Assembly (NCBI GenBank): GCA_963697805.1
Contig: CAVOPB010000005.1
Span: forward strand, 248,001 to 312,000
Origin: VRUE01 sp963697805
GTDB taxonomy: Bacteria; Actinomycetota; Thermoleophilia; Solirubrobacterales; 70-9
DNA length: 64,000 nucleotides
Reading direction: 5' to 3'
The notes beneath the pieces are model-generated. The model saw only the letters and a list, made by a program, of their open reading frames with translations, was not told the DNA's origin and searched no databases. This document shows positions 57,304-64,000 of this stretch, one piece after another. Positions within the stretch are counted from its first letter, which is position 1. Each line of letters opens with the position of its first letter. Position numbers and translations under genes: made by a program.

Positions 57304-58331
57304 CGGAGCCCCTCCGTCTCCTTGAGGCCGAGCATCAGGTTGAGATTCTGGACACCCTGTCCCGATGCTCCCTTCCAGAGGTTGTCGATCGCCGAGAAGG
57401 CGAGCACCCTCCCCCGCTCCTCGACGGTGACGTAGACGTGGCACTCGTTGGTGTCGCGGACGTCGCGCAGCCCCGGCGGCTGCTCGACGACGTGGACGAA
57501 GGGCTCGTCCGCATAGCGCTCGGCGTAGAGGGCCTGCACCTCATCCCTTGAGACCGGCTCGCTCAACGTCGCGTAGCAGCTGGTCAGCTCGCCCTGGTCG
57601 AGCGGCAGCAGATGCGGGACGAACGTGACCGGCGTCGCACTGCCGAGGGCCGCCAGCTCCTGTTCGATCTCGGGCCGGTGACGGTGGCCCTCGGTCCTGT
57701 AGGCGAAGGCGTTCTCGTCCATCGAGACGTAGTGCATCTCGTCACCCCCGCCGCGGCCGGCGCCGGAGACGCCCTGCTTGGCGTCGATCACGACGTCGGT
57801 GAGGAGGCCGCGCTCGGCGATCGGCGCCAGCCCGAGCACGCTCGCCGTCGGGTAGCAGCCGGGAGTGGCGACCAGCTCAGCGCTCTTCAGCTCCTCGCGA
57901 TAGAGCTCGGTCAGGCCGTAGACGGAGTTCTCGAGCAGTTCGGGCGCGCCGTGCTCCCCGTACCAGAGCTCGTAGGTCGGCAGGTCGCGGAGGCGGAAGT
58001 CGGCCGAGAGGTCGACCACCAGGACCCCGAGGCCGCGAAGCGCGGCGACGGTGGGCGCCGAGGCGCCATGCGGGTAGGCGACGATCGCGGCGTCGATCCC
58101 CTCGAGCCGGTCGAGATCGAGCTCGGTCAGCTCGAGCGGGACCCGGTAGCGCGGGTAGAGGCGGTCGAGGCGCTCGCCGGCGTCGCTGCGGGAGGTGATC
58201 GTCACCAGCTCGAGGCGCGGGTGGCGCCAGACGATCTGCGCCGCGAGCGCACCGGTGAACCCGGAGGCGCCGGCCACCAGCACCCGCGCCGCCGGATCGC
58301 CATCGAGCGGCTGTCTGGCGGACTCATTCAC
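57300..58331 (-). CDS. argC: N-acetyl-gamma-glutamyl-phosphate reductase
   Basis: NADPH-dependent enzyme of 343 aa that makes N-acetylglutamate semialdehyde. It shows the Rossmann motif VLVAGASGFTGALAAQI, DLSADFRLRD, the catalytic Cys in VATPGCYPTASVLGL, KQGVSGAGRGGG and a His in FVPHLLPLDQG. The start overlaps the pheT stop by 8 nt, so arg genes follow pheT in one transcript, as in many actinobacteria. Confidence 0.96.
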   Translation of the reverse strand: MNESARQPLDGDPAARVLVAGASGFTGALAAQIVWRHPRLELVTITSRSDAGERLDRLYPRYRVPLELTELDLDRLEGIDAAIVAYPHGASAPTVAALRGLGVLVVDLSADFRLRDLPTYELWYGEHGAPELLENSVYGLTELYREELKSAELVATPGCYPTASVLGLAPIAERGLLTDVVIDAKQGVSGAGRGGGDEMHYVSMDENAFAYRTEGHRHRPEIEQELAALGSATPVTFVPHLLPLDQGELTSCYATLSEPVSRDEVQALYAERYADEPFVHVVEQPPGLRDVRDTNECHVYVTVEERGRVLAFSAIDNLWKGASGQGVQNLNLMLGLKETEGLR

Positions 58332-60783
58332 GGAGCGTTCCTCCGATCTCGCCGAGCTTGGCGGCGATCGAGTCGCGCAGGCCCGCCACCTCCTCGTCGG
58401 TGAGCGTCCGGTCGGCGGCGCGGAACTCGAGCCGCAACGCCAGGCTCTTGCGCCCCGCGCCGAGCTGCTCGCCCTGGTAGAGGTCGAAGACCTCGGCCGA
58501 GGTCAGGAGCTCACCGCCTCCTTCAAGCACCGCGGCACGCACCGCGGCGCCGGGAACGGAGTCCTCGACGACGACGGCGAGGTCCTGGAGCACCGCGGGG
58601 TGGGTGGTCAGGTCCTCGAACTCCTCCTCCCAGGCGGGCGAGGCGGCGACGAGCGGGGCCAGCCCGACCTCGAACCCGGCCGCGGCGTCCACGTCCCAGG
58701 CACGGCAGACCAGCGGGTGGACCTCCCCGACCCACCCCGCCGAGGCGCTCCCGACCAGGACCTCGGCCGAGCGACCGGGGTGCAGGAACGGCTCAGCCGC
58801 GGGCTCGAACGCGAGCTCGACGCCGAGCCGTGCCCCCAGTCCCTCGAGGATGCCCTTGAGGGCGAAGAAGTCGACCGGGGCCCTTTCACCCCGCCATGAG
58901 GCCGGCGCCAGCGCGCCGACCGCGATGCAGCCAAGGCGATGGGGCTCGAGGAACGGAGCCGGCCGGTTGCCCGGGAAGTCGCCGGCGAGCGGGCCCTCGC
59001 CCTTTCCGTCGGGCGGCAGATAGACCCGGCCGGACTCGAACAGGGCGACCCGCTCGGCGCCGCGGGCAAGGTTGCCGCGGGCGACGCCGAGCAGCGACCC
59101 GAGCAGCGTCGTCCGCATCACCGATTGGTCCTCGGAGAGCGGGTTCGAGATCACGACCGCGCCGGCGCGCGGATCCCCCTCCGGGATCCGCAGGCGACCC
59201 GCCTCGCCGGGATCGGTGAAGCTCCAGCCGACGATCTCGTCGAAGCCGAGGTCCCGCATCGCGTCCTCGGCCCGGCGCCTCAGGCGCTGCGGCCGGGTCA
59301 GCCCCCCGACCTGGCCCATCGACGACGGCAGGGTCGATGGCAGGTGCTCCTCGAGGCCGTGGATACGGCCGATCTCCTCGATCAGGTCGACCTCGCGGGT
59401 GACGTCGCTGTGGCGGTCGGGCGGGACCTCGACCAGGAGCTTGCCGTGGGCGGTGTGGATTACGAAGCCGAGCCGCTCGAGGTAGGCGATCTGCTCGGGC
59501 TCCTCGACCTTCATCCCCAACAGCCCCTCGACCCTCTCCTCGCGCAGGCCGATGTGGTGGTGTGGAGGGATCTCGGCGGCGACGTCGATCGTCCCCGACA
59601 CCAGCTTCGCTCCGCAGAGCTCGACCATCAGCCGCGAGGCGATCCGCTGCGCCCGCATGCAGAGCTCGGGGTGGAGCTGCTTCTCGAACCGCGAGGAGGC
59701 CTCGGAGCGGAGGCCGAGCAGGCGCGAGGTCCGGAGGATGTTGGTCCCGTTCCAGTTCGCGACCTCGAGCAGCACCCGGGTCGTCTCATCGGAGACCTCG
59801 GAGACCTGGCCGCCCATGATCCCGGCGATCCCCGAGGGGCCGTTGCTGTCGCAGAGGAGGACGGTCTCGGCGTCGAATTCGCGTTCGACGCCGTCGAGCG
59901 TCGTCATCGTCTCCCCCTCGGCGGCTGCCCTCACGGTCAGGGCGCCGTCGGGCACGCGGTCGAGGTCGAAGGAGTGCAGGGGCTGTGCGGTCAGCAGCAT
60001 CACGTAGTTGGTGATGTCGACGACGTTGTTGATCGGGCGCTGACCGGCGGCGGTGAGTCGCGCCTGCAGCCAGGCCGGCGAGGGAGCGATCTCGACGTCG
60101 GTGAAGACCCGGGCGGTGAAACGAGGGCAGAGGTCGGGGACCTCGACGGTGACAGAGGCGTAGTCGTCGACCCGGCCGTCGCCGTGGGCGTGGGCATCGT
60201 CGTGCCACGGCTCGGGACCGAGCGGAGCGGCGGTGACCGCGTGCACCTCTCGGGCGATCCCGTAGACGCCGAAGCAGTCGACCCTGTTCGGCGTGACCTC
60301 GAGCTCGAGCACGCGCTCGCCGAGCGGCAGCGTCTCGCCGAGCGGGGCCCCGGGCGCGAGGCCGTCGTCGAGGACCATGATTCCGTCGGAGTCCTCGCCG
60401 ATCTCGAGCTCGGCGGCGGAGAGGATCATTCCCGAGGAGGTGACGCCGCGGAGCTCGGCCTCGCCGAGTTCGGTCCCGCCGGGCATCGTCGCCCCCGGCA
60501 GCCCCACCGCGACCGTCTGGCCGGCGGCGACGTTCGGCGCCCCGCAGACGATCGTCCGCGGTTCGGTGTCACCGGTGTCGACCGTGCAGACGCTGAGCCG
60601 GTCGGCGTTTGGATGGGACTCGCAGGTCAGCACCCTCCCGATCACGAAGCCGGTGCCGTCGGGCGGGCCGATCGCGACGACCCGCTCGACCTCGGTCCCG
60701 GTCATCGCCAGGCGCACGGCGAGCTCCTCGGCCTCGATCCCGGGGTCGCAATGCTCAAGCAGCCATGAGTACGGGACTCTCAT
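58324..60783 (-). CDS. pheT: phenylalanyl-tRNA synthetase beta subunit
   Basis: 819 aa. Domains in order: N-terminal B1 (MRVPYSWLLEHCDP), tRNA-binding EMAP-like OB fold (GFVIGRVLTCESHPNADRLS, VCGAPNVAAGQTVAVGLPG), B3/B4 editing domain, B5, a catalytic-like core, and the C-terminal FDX-ACB anticodon domain (THPAVLQDLAVVVEDSVPGA, YQGEQLGAGRKSLALRLEFR). I chose the ATG at 60783 rather than the GTG 6 nt earlier. It forms an alpha2-beta2 enzyme with PheS; the 66-nt junction to pheS is a dispersed repeat. Confidence 0.96.
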   Translation of the reverse strand: MRVPYSWLLEHCDPGIEAEELAVRLAMTGTEVERVVAIGPPDGTGFVIGRVLTCESHPNADRLSVCTVDTGDTEPRTIVCGAPNVAAGQTVAVGLPGATMPGGTELGEAELRGVTSSGMILSAAELEIGEDSDGIMVLDDGLAPGAPLGETLPLGERVLELEVTPNRVDCFGVYGIAREVHAVTAAPLGPEPWHDDAHAHGDGRVDDYASVTVEVPDLCPRFTARVFTDVEIAPSPAWLQARLTAAGQRPINNVVDITNYVMLLTAQPLHSFDLDRVPDGALTVRAAAEGETMTTLDGVEREFDAETVLLCDSNGPSGIAGIMGGQVSEVSDETTRVLLEVANWNGTNILRTSRLLGLRSEASSRFEKQLHPELCMRAQRIASRLMVELCGAKLVSGTIDVAAEIPPHHHIGLREERVEGLLGMKVEEPEQIAYLERLGFVIHTAHGKLLVEVPPDRHSDVTREVDLIEEIGRIHGLEEHLPSTLPSSMGQVGGLTRPQRLRRRAEDAMRDLGFDEIVGWSFTDPGEAGRLRIPEGDPRAGAVVISNPLSEDQSVMRTTLLGSLLGVARGNLARGAERVALFESGRVYLPPDGKGEGPLAGDFPGNRPAPFLEPHRLGCIAVGALAPASWRGERAPVDFFALKGILEGLGARLGVELAFEPAAEPFLHPGRSAEVLVGSASAGWVGEVHPLVCRAWDVDAAAGFEVGLAPLVAASPAWEEEFEDLTTHPAVLQDLAVVVEDSVPGAAVRAAVLEGGGELLTSAEVFDLYQGEQLGAGRKSLALRLEFRAADRTLTDEEVAGLRDSIAAKLGEIGGTLRE

Positions 60784-60794
60784 CTGCACCGGCT

Positions 60795-60853
60795 TTCGCC
60801 AATGCTCCGCTCACGAGGAATCAGATTTCGACGTTCGCTTCGCATTGGCTCAG
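60795..60853 (-). repeat. dispersed junction repeat, pheS-pheT copy
   Basis: Plus-strand reading: TTCGCCAATGCTCCGCTCAC, GAGGAATCAGATTTCGACG, TTCGCTTCGCATTGGCTCAG. The ends CCAATGC and GCATTGG are complementary. It shares the 16-mer GAATCAGATTTCGACG exactly with the copy at 61957. The pheS stop lies at its right end. Confidence 0.7.
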
Positions 60854-61908
60854 AGGAACTGCTCCAGCATCCGGACGTCGTTGTCGAAGAAGCGGCGCAG
60901 GTCGGGGACTCCGTGGCGGAGCATCGCGATCCGCTCGACACCCATCCCGAAGGCGAATCCCTGGACCCGCTCGGGGTCGTAGCCGTTGTCGGCGACGAAC
61001 CCGAGGACGTTGGGGTCGACCATCCCCGCCCCACCGACCTCGATCCAGCCGATCCCCTTGCAGAGCCCGCAGCGCTCGCCGCCGGCGAGCCGGCCGGTCC
61101 CCTCGCAGGCAAAGCAGGAGACGTCGAACTCGACGCTCGGCTCGGTGAACGGGAAGAAGTGAGGTCGCATCCGGGCCTCGCGTCCCTCGCCGAAGATCGC
61201 CCGCAGCATCTCTTCCAGCGTCCCCTGGAGGTCGGCGAGCGTGATCCCCTCTCCGATCGCCAGCCCCTCGACCTGATGGAACATCGGGCTGTGGGTCGCG
61301 TCGGAGTCCCGGCGGTAGACCTTGCCCGGCATGATCACGAAGATCGGCGGCGGCTCGGTCTCCATCGCCCGTGTCTGGACCGGCGAGGTGTGGGTTCGAA
61401 GCAGGACCTCGGGGTCCGACTGGACGTAGAACGTGTCCTGGAGCATCCGGGCCGGGTGCCCGGGGGGGTGGTTGAGGGAGGTGAAGTTGTAGTAGTCGAG
61501 CTCAACCTCGGGGCCCTCCATGACCCGGTAGCCGAGGCCGATCATCACGTCCTCGATCTGGCGGGTCGTGCGGGTGATCAGGTGCAGGTGGCCGGCCGGC
61601 GTCGCCGGCGAGCCGGGCAGGGTTACGTCGACGCGGTCTTCGGCGAGCTTTCCCTCGAGCTCGGTCGCGTCGAGGTCGGCGGCGCGGCTCTCGAGCAGCG
61701 ACTCGAGCTCCTGGCGCGCCCGGTTGGCGCCACCTCCTACCGGCCCCCGCTCCTCCTCGGGGAGGCTCGCGATCCCGCGCAGGATCGAGGTCAGCTCGGC
61801 TTTGCGGCCGAGGTAGCGGACCCGCAGCTCCTCGAGCTCGGCGGTCCCGCTCGCGGCCTCGATCGCGGCTGCGGCCTCAGCCCTGATCTCCTCGATCCGA
61901 TCAAGCAT
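60850..61908 (-). CDS. pheS: phenylalanyl-tRNA synthetase alpha subunit
   Basis: Class II synthetase catalytic chain of 352 aa. The N-terminal coiled coil (residues 1-90) binds tRNA. Catalytic motifs are GPEVELDYYNFTSLNHPPGH (motif 1 region), LLRTHTSPVQTRAM, GKVYRRDSDATHSPMFHQVE (motif 2) and GFAFGMGVERIAMLRHGVPD (motif 3). A CxxC pair (VSCFACEGTG and RCGLCKGIGW) suggests a zinc-binding insertion, as in some other bacterial PheS proteins. No phe leader or T-box was found upstream. Confidence 0.97.
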   Translation of the reverse strand: MLDRIEEIRAEAAAAIEAASGTAELEELRVRYLGRKAELTSILRGIASLPEEERGPVGGGANRARQELESLLESRAADLDATELEGKLAEDRVDVTLPGSPATPAGHLHLITRTTRQIEDVMIGLGYRVMEGPEVELDYYNFTSLNHPPGHPARMLQDTFYVQSDPEVLLRTHTSPVQTRAMETEPPPIFVIMPGKVYRRDSDATHSPMFHQVEGLAIGEGITLADLQGTLEEMLRAIFGEGREARMRPHFFPFTEPSVEFDVSCFACEGTGRLAGGERCGLCKGIGWIEVGGAGMVDPNVLGFVADNGYDPERVQGFAFGMGVERIAMLRHGVPDLRRFFDNDVRMLEQFL

Positions 61909-61950
61909 CTCCGTTGGCCTCCCGCATCGCGCGCGACGATATCCCGGAAA

Positions 61951-62685
61951 TCATTGTTCGCGCTTGCTCGCTTGCGATGAATCAGATTTCGACGCTGCGC
62001 TCGCTACGCGCTCAGCGGAAATTGCAGCCGCGGCGGCGACGTTGAGCGACTCGGCGGCGCCGGGCCGGAGCGGAATCGTCACCCGCCTCTCGCACGCCGC
62101 GATGACCGACTGCGGCAGTCCCTCGCGCTCGGCGCCGAGGCAGAGCGTCGCAGCGCCCTCGAGCGCCTCGATGCCGGCGCCGCCGTGAGCCACGAGCGCC
62201 GCCCGCGGCTCCGGCGTCGCCTCGACGTCGGCGCGCACCGGGGACCGGGCGAAGATCGCGCCCATGCTCGCCCGCACCGATTTCGGCCCGTGGGGGTCGG
62301 CGCAATCAGGGCCGAGCACGACCGTGCCGCCGAGCAGCGCCGTGGCGGTGCGGAGGATCGCGCCGACGTTGCCGGGGTCGGCGACGCCCTGCAGGTAGAT
62401 GCATGGGGCATCGACCGAGTCGCCCCAGCGCAGAGGCCAGATCGCGATCGCCCGGGTCCCGGATCCCAGGGTCGAGACATCGGCAAGCAGCTCGGCGCTG
62501 ACCTCCTCGCCACCGAGCCCGCTGCCGGCCGCGGTCAGGACCACGCTCGGCTGCGCCCCGGCGGCCCGACCGGCGTCGAGCAGGTCCTCGCCCTCGGTCA
62601 TGAACAGGCCCTGGCGATCGCGATGCCGGCGCTCGCGGAGCTTCCGGACCAGCTTCAGCTTCTCGTTCTGGGGGCTTGTGATCAT
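61951..62685 (-). CDS. SpoU/TrmH-family RNA 2'-O-methyltransferase
   Basis: 244 aa SPOUT enzyme. The N-terminal substrate-binding domain starts MITSPQNEKLKLVRKLRERR, as in TsnR/RlmB relatives. The knotted SAM-binding core has motif 1 DPGNVGAILRTATALLGG, motif 2 LCLGAEREGLPQSVI and motif 3 IPLRPGAAESLNVAAAAAI. Its place between rplT and pheS matches the actinobacterial order rpmI-rplT-tsnR-pheS, so an rRNA target is likely. The ATG at 62685 fits the family start. The last ten codons (KSDSSQASKREQ) lie inside a dispersed repeat, so the repeat has probably replaced or extended the original C-terminus. Confidence 0.9.
   Translation of the reverse strand: MITSPQNEKLKLVRKLRERRHRDRQGLFMTEGEDLLDAGRAAGAQPSVVLTAAGSGLGGEEVSAELLADVSTLGSGTRAIAIWPLRWGDSVDAPCIYLQGVADPGNVGAILRTATALLGGTVVLGPDCADPHGPKSVRASMGAIFARSPVRADVEATPEPRAALVAHGGAGIEALEGAATLCLGAEREGLPQSVIAACERRVTIPLRPGAAESLNVAAAAAISAERVASAASKSDSSQASKREQ
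61957..62018 (-). repeat. dispersed junction repeat, copy at the 3' end of the SpoU gene
   Basis: Plus-strand reading: TTCGCGCTTGCTCGCTTGCG, ATGAATCAGATTTCGACG, CTGCGCTCGCTACGCGCTCA. Here the repeat is translated as the C-terminal tail of the methyltransferase. Confidence 0.7.
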
Positions 62686-62730
62686 CCTTGGGTGATTTCT
62701 GTTTGGTCGAGTTTTCTCCTGGAACGACAA

Positions 62731-62756
62731 CGGGCCGCTTGAAATCAAGCGGCCCG
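62731..62756 (-). terminator. hairpin after rplT
   Basis: A perfect inverted repeat, CGGGCCGCTTG / CAAGCGGCCCG around AAAT (11-bp stem), 25 nt after the rplT stop. On the minus strand it is followed by TTGTCGTT, a weak U-tract, so it may attenuate rather than stop read-through into the SpoU-pheST-arg genes. Confidence 0.65.
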
Positions 62757-62781
62757 CCTGGGAATCGGAGTGTGGCTGCGA

Positions 62782-63141
62782 CTAGGCGGCCGCACCCTCC
62801 CGGGCGAGCTCCACAAATCGGCGGAACGCATCGCGGTCGTTGACCGCGATGTCGGCGAGCATCTTGCGGTTGACCTCGACGCCGGCGTTGCCGAGGCCGT
62901 GGATCAGTTCGGAGTAGCTCATGCCCTCGAGCCTCGCGGCGGCGTTGATCCGGGTGATCCAGAGGCGCCGGAACTCACGCTTACGGTTGCGGCGGTCGCG
63001 ATATGCGTACATACCCGAGCGCTGCACCTGCTCTTTGGCGAACCGGTAGGAGGAATGCTTGCGGCCGTAGTAGCCCTTCGCTTCCTTCAGAACCTTGCGC
63101 CGCTTCTTGCGGGCGTGGACAGAGCGCTTGACCCGGCTCAC
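62782..63141 (-). CDS. rplT: ribosomal protein bL20
   Basis: 119 aa, normal length. Basic N-terminal helix (SRVKRSVHARKKRRKVLKEA), KGYYGRKHSSYRFAKEQVQR, AYRDRRNRKREFRRLWITRI and the globular C-terminus LEGMSYSELIHGLGNAGVEV. It binds 23S rRNA early in 50S assembly and in some bacteria represses its own operon; no such leader structure was recognised here. The start overlaps the rpmI stop (ATGA). Confidence 0.98.
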   Translation of the reverse strand: MSRVKRSVHARKKRRKVLKEAKGYYGRKHSSYRFAKEQVQRSGMYAYRDRRNRKREFRRLWITRINAAARLEGMSYSELIHGLGNAGVEVNRKMLADIAVNDRDAFRRFVELAREGAAA

Positions 63142-63338
63142 TTTCCGCCTCCGAGCAGGGTCCGGATCCGCGCTTCATCGGGCTTGGCGATCTCGACCGG
63201 GCGCCGCATTTGCCGCTTCCGCTTCGGCGACTTTTTCTCGAGGATGTGGGACGAGAACGCGCGCCGCCCACGGAGCTTGCCCTTGGCGGTCTTGCGGAAG
63301 CGCTTCTTGGCGCCGGAATGCGTCTTCATCTTCGGCAT
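63138..63338 (-). CDS. rpmI: ribosomal protein bL35
   Basis: 66 aa. MPKMKTHSGAKKRFRKTAKG and AFSSHILEKKSPKRKRQMRR are the family signature. infC, which usually precedes rpmI, is missing: 62 bp upstream a divergent epimerase gene begins. AATACT (63346-63351) ends 7 nt before the ATG, so the operon seems to start here. Confidence 0.97.
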   Translation of the reverse strand: MPKMKTHSGAKKRFRKTAKGKLRGRRAFSSHILEKKSPKRKRQMRRPVEIAKPDEARIRTLLGGGK

Positions 63339-63345
63339 CGCGACG

Positions 63346-63351
63346 AGTATT
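63346..63351 (-). promoter_or_regulatory. -10-like element for rpmI-rplT
   Basis: AATACT ends 7 nt before the rpmI ATG. Confidence 0.4.
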
Positions 63352-63386
63352 GAAGCAGACCGGACGCCTGATCTGAACGCCGCAGG

Positions 63387-63392
63387 TACTCT
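63387..63392 (+). promoter_or_regulatory. -10 element for the UDP-GlcNAc 2-epimerase gene
   Basis: TACTCT ends 8 nt before the ATG at 63401. Confidence 0.5.
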
Positions 63393-63400
63393 GGCGCGCG

Positions 63401-64000
63401 ATGCGATTCGTCTACGTGGTCGGCACCCGTCCGAACTTCATCAAGACCGCGCCGGTGATCGCCGCCATGCGGGCCGGCGACCCCGACGGGCGCCACGCCA
63501 TCGTCCACACCGGCCAGCACTACGACCGGATGATGTCCGAGGTCTTCCTCGAGGAGCTCGGCGTGCCCGAGCCCGACCACATGCTCGAGGTCGGGTCGGG
63601 AAGCCACGCCGAGCAGACCGCGCTGGTGATGCAGCGGCTCGAGCCCGTCCTCGCCGAGGAGACACCCGACCTCGTCTTCGTGCCCGGCGACGTCAACTCG
63701 ACCCTGGCCGCGGCGCTGACCGCGGCCAAGGCCATGATCCCCGTCGCGCACATCGAGTCCGGCCTGCGCAGCTTCGACCGCACGATGCCCGAGGAGATCA
63801 ACCGGATCGTCGCCGACGTCCTCTCCCAGCACCTCTTCCTCCACAGCGAGGAGGCAATCGAGAACCTGCGCGCCGAGGGGATCGGCGACGAGCGCATGCA
63901 CTTCGTCGGCAACACGATGATCGACACCCTGGCGGCGCTCGAGGATCGGATCCGCGCCGCCGCAGCCGCCGCGAAGCTCGGGGTCGAGCCGGGCGGGTTC
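63401..64000 (+). CDS. wecB: UDP-N-acetylglucosamine 2-epimerase, non-hydrolysing (C-terminus beyond the window)
   Basis: Interconverts UDP-GlcNAc and UDP-ManNAc for cell-surface polysaccharides. 200 codons are visible, about half of the usual length. Seen: VVGTRPNFIKTAPVI at the N-terminus, VHTGQHYDRMMSEVFLEELG, VFVPGDVNSTLAAALTAAK, HIESGLRSFDRTMPEEINRI (catalytic acids and His region) and FVGNTMIDTLAALEDRI. GT-B fold. The frame stays open to the right edge. Confidence 0.93.
   Translation, partial: MRFVYVVGTRPNFIKTAPVIAAMRAGDPDGRHAIVHTGQHYDRMMSEVFLEELGVPEPDHMLEVGSGSHAEQTALVMQRLEPVLAEETPDLVFVPGDVNSTLAAALTAAKAMIPVAHIESGLRSFDRTMPEEINRIVADVLSQHLFLHSEEAIENLRAEGIGDERMHFVGNTMIDTLAALEDRIRAAAAAAKLGVEPGGF

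Noticed and set aside
60781..60850. T-box or leader attenuator before pheT, or start of an unlisted small gene
   Set aside because: The 66 nt between pheS and pheT are accounted for by the dispersed repeat.
1..64000. tRNA, rRNA, tmRNA or CRISPR array
   Set aside because: I looked for TTCGA-type T-arms with acceptor stems, conserved rRNA blocks and regularly spaced direct repeats and saw none. The TTCGAA/TTCGAT strings noticed lie inside serA, pheT and pheS. A tRNAscan or Rfam run would settle it.
1..64000. Insertion sequence or prophage genes
   Set aside because: No transposase, integrase, portal, terminase or capsid motifs in any plausible frame.

Overview
The window is high-GC bacterial chromosome (about two thirds G+C by eye), almost fully packed with genes, with many ATGA or GTGA overlaps and GTG or TTG starts. 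The gene content (menaquinone Men pathway, GatCAB, pheST next to argCJBD, an Rpf-type lysozyme-like domain, secreted beta-propellers with C-terminal tails, and proteins with a 'SYANVMATVAV' membrane anchor followed by 'NSV..AKI' repeats) suggests Actinomycetota, most likely Thermoleophilia/Solirubrobacterales. That placement is inference. I see no rRNA, tRNA, CRISPR array, phage or insertion sequence.

Layout. 1-3.5 kb: serA (cut by the left edge), serC, a cupin gene and ilvC. 3.5-13.8 kb: an almost complete menaquinone block (menE, menB-menA, menC, menD, menF), interrupted by one secreted seven-bladed propeller and one TolB-like propeller. menF sits in an operon below ilvB-ilvN. 16-21 kb: a UDP-sulfoquinovose synthase gene divergent from two GT-C glycosyltransferases and a DUF2304-GT2 fusion. 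21-25 kb: gatC-gatA-gatB and small membrane or secreted proteins. 25-34.5 kb: GMC oxidoreductase, folD, pcrA, cysK-cysE and a PQQ-type sugar dehydrogenase. 34.5-41.3 kb: an accessory-looking stretch with an NHL propeller, a tandem pair of stalk-repeat proteins, a membrane-anchored cytochrome c between iteron-like repeats, an Rrf2 regulator, a LuxR response regulator and an HDOD-LuxR fusion. 41.3-49.8 kb: gltX, two thioredoxin-fold proteins, a frameshifted endonuclease IV, an acyl-CoA dehydrogenase, a nine-cysteine protein and dnaE. 49.9-63.3 kb: a third stalk protein, a coiled-coil Rpf-domain protein, argG, argD, argB, argJ, argC, pheT, pheS, a SpoU methyltransferase, rplT and rpmI. 63.4 kb to the end: the start of a UDP-GlcNAc 2-epimerase gene.

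Metabolically the genes supply serine, cysteine, branched-chain amino acids, arginine, menaquinone, one-carbon folate and tRNA charging (Glu, Phe, and Glu/Asp-tRNA amidation).

Two patterns run across the window. First, most operon-leading genes have a TAnnnT hexamer only 5-11 nt before the start codon, the geometry of leaderless or nearly leaderless mRNAs. Second, a repeat of about 60 bp fills several gene junctions between 40 and 62 kb. Other points of interest are the sulfoquinovose/glycosyltransferase cluster, the duplicated stalk genes with nearly identical 5' halves, and the split endonuclease IV frame. Coordinates of starts are my choices from family alignment by memory and local signals; no database search was run.
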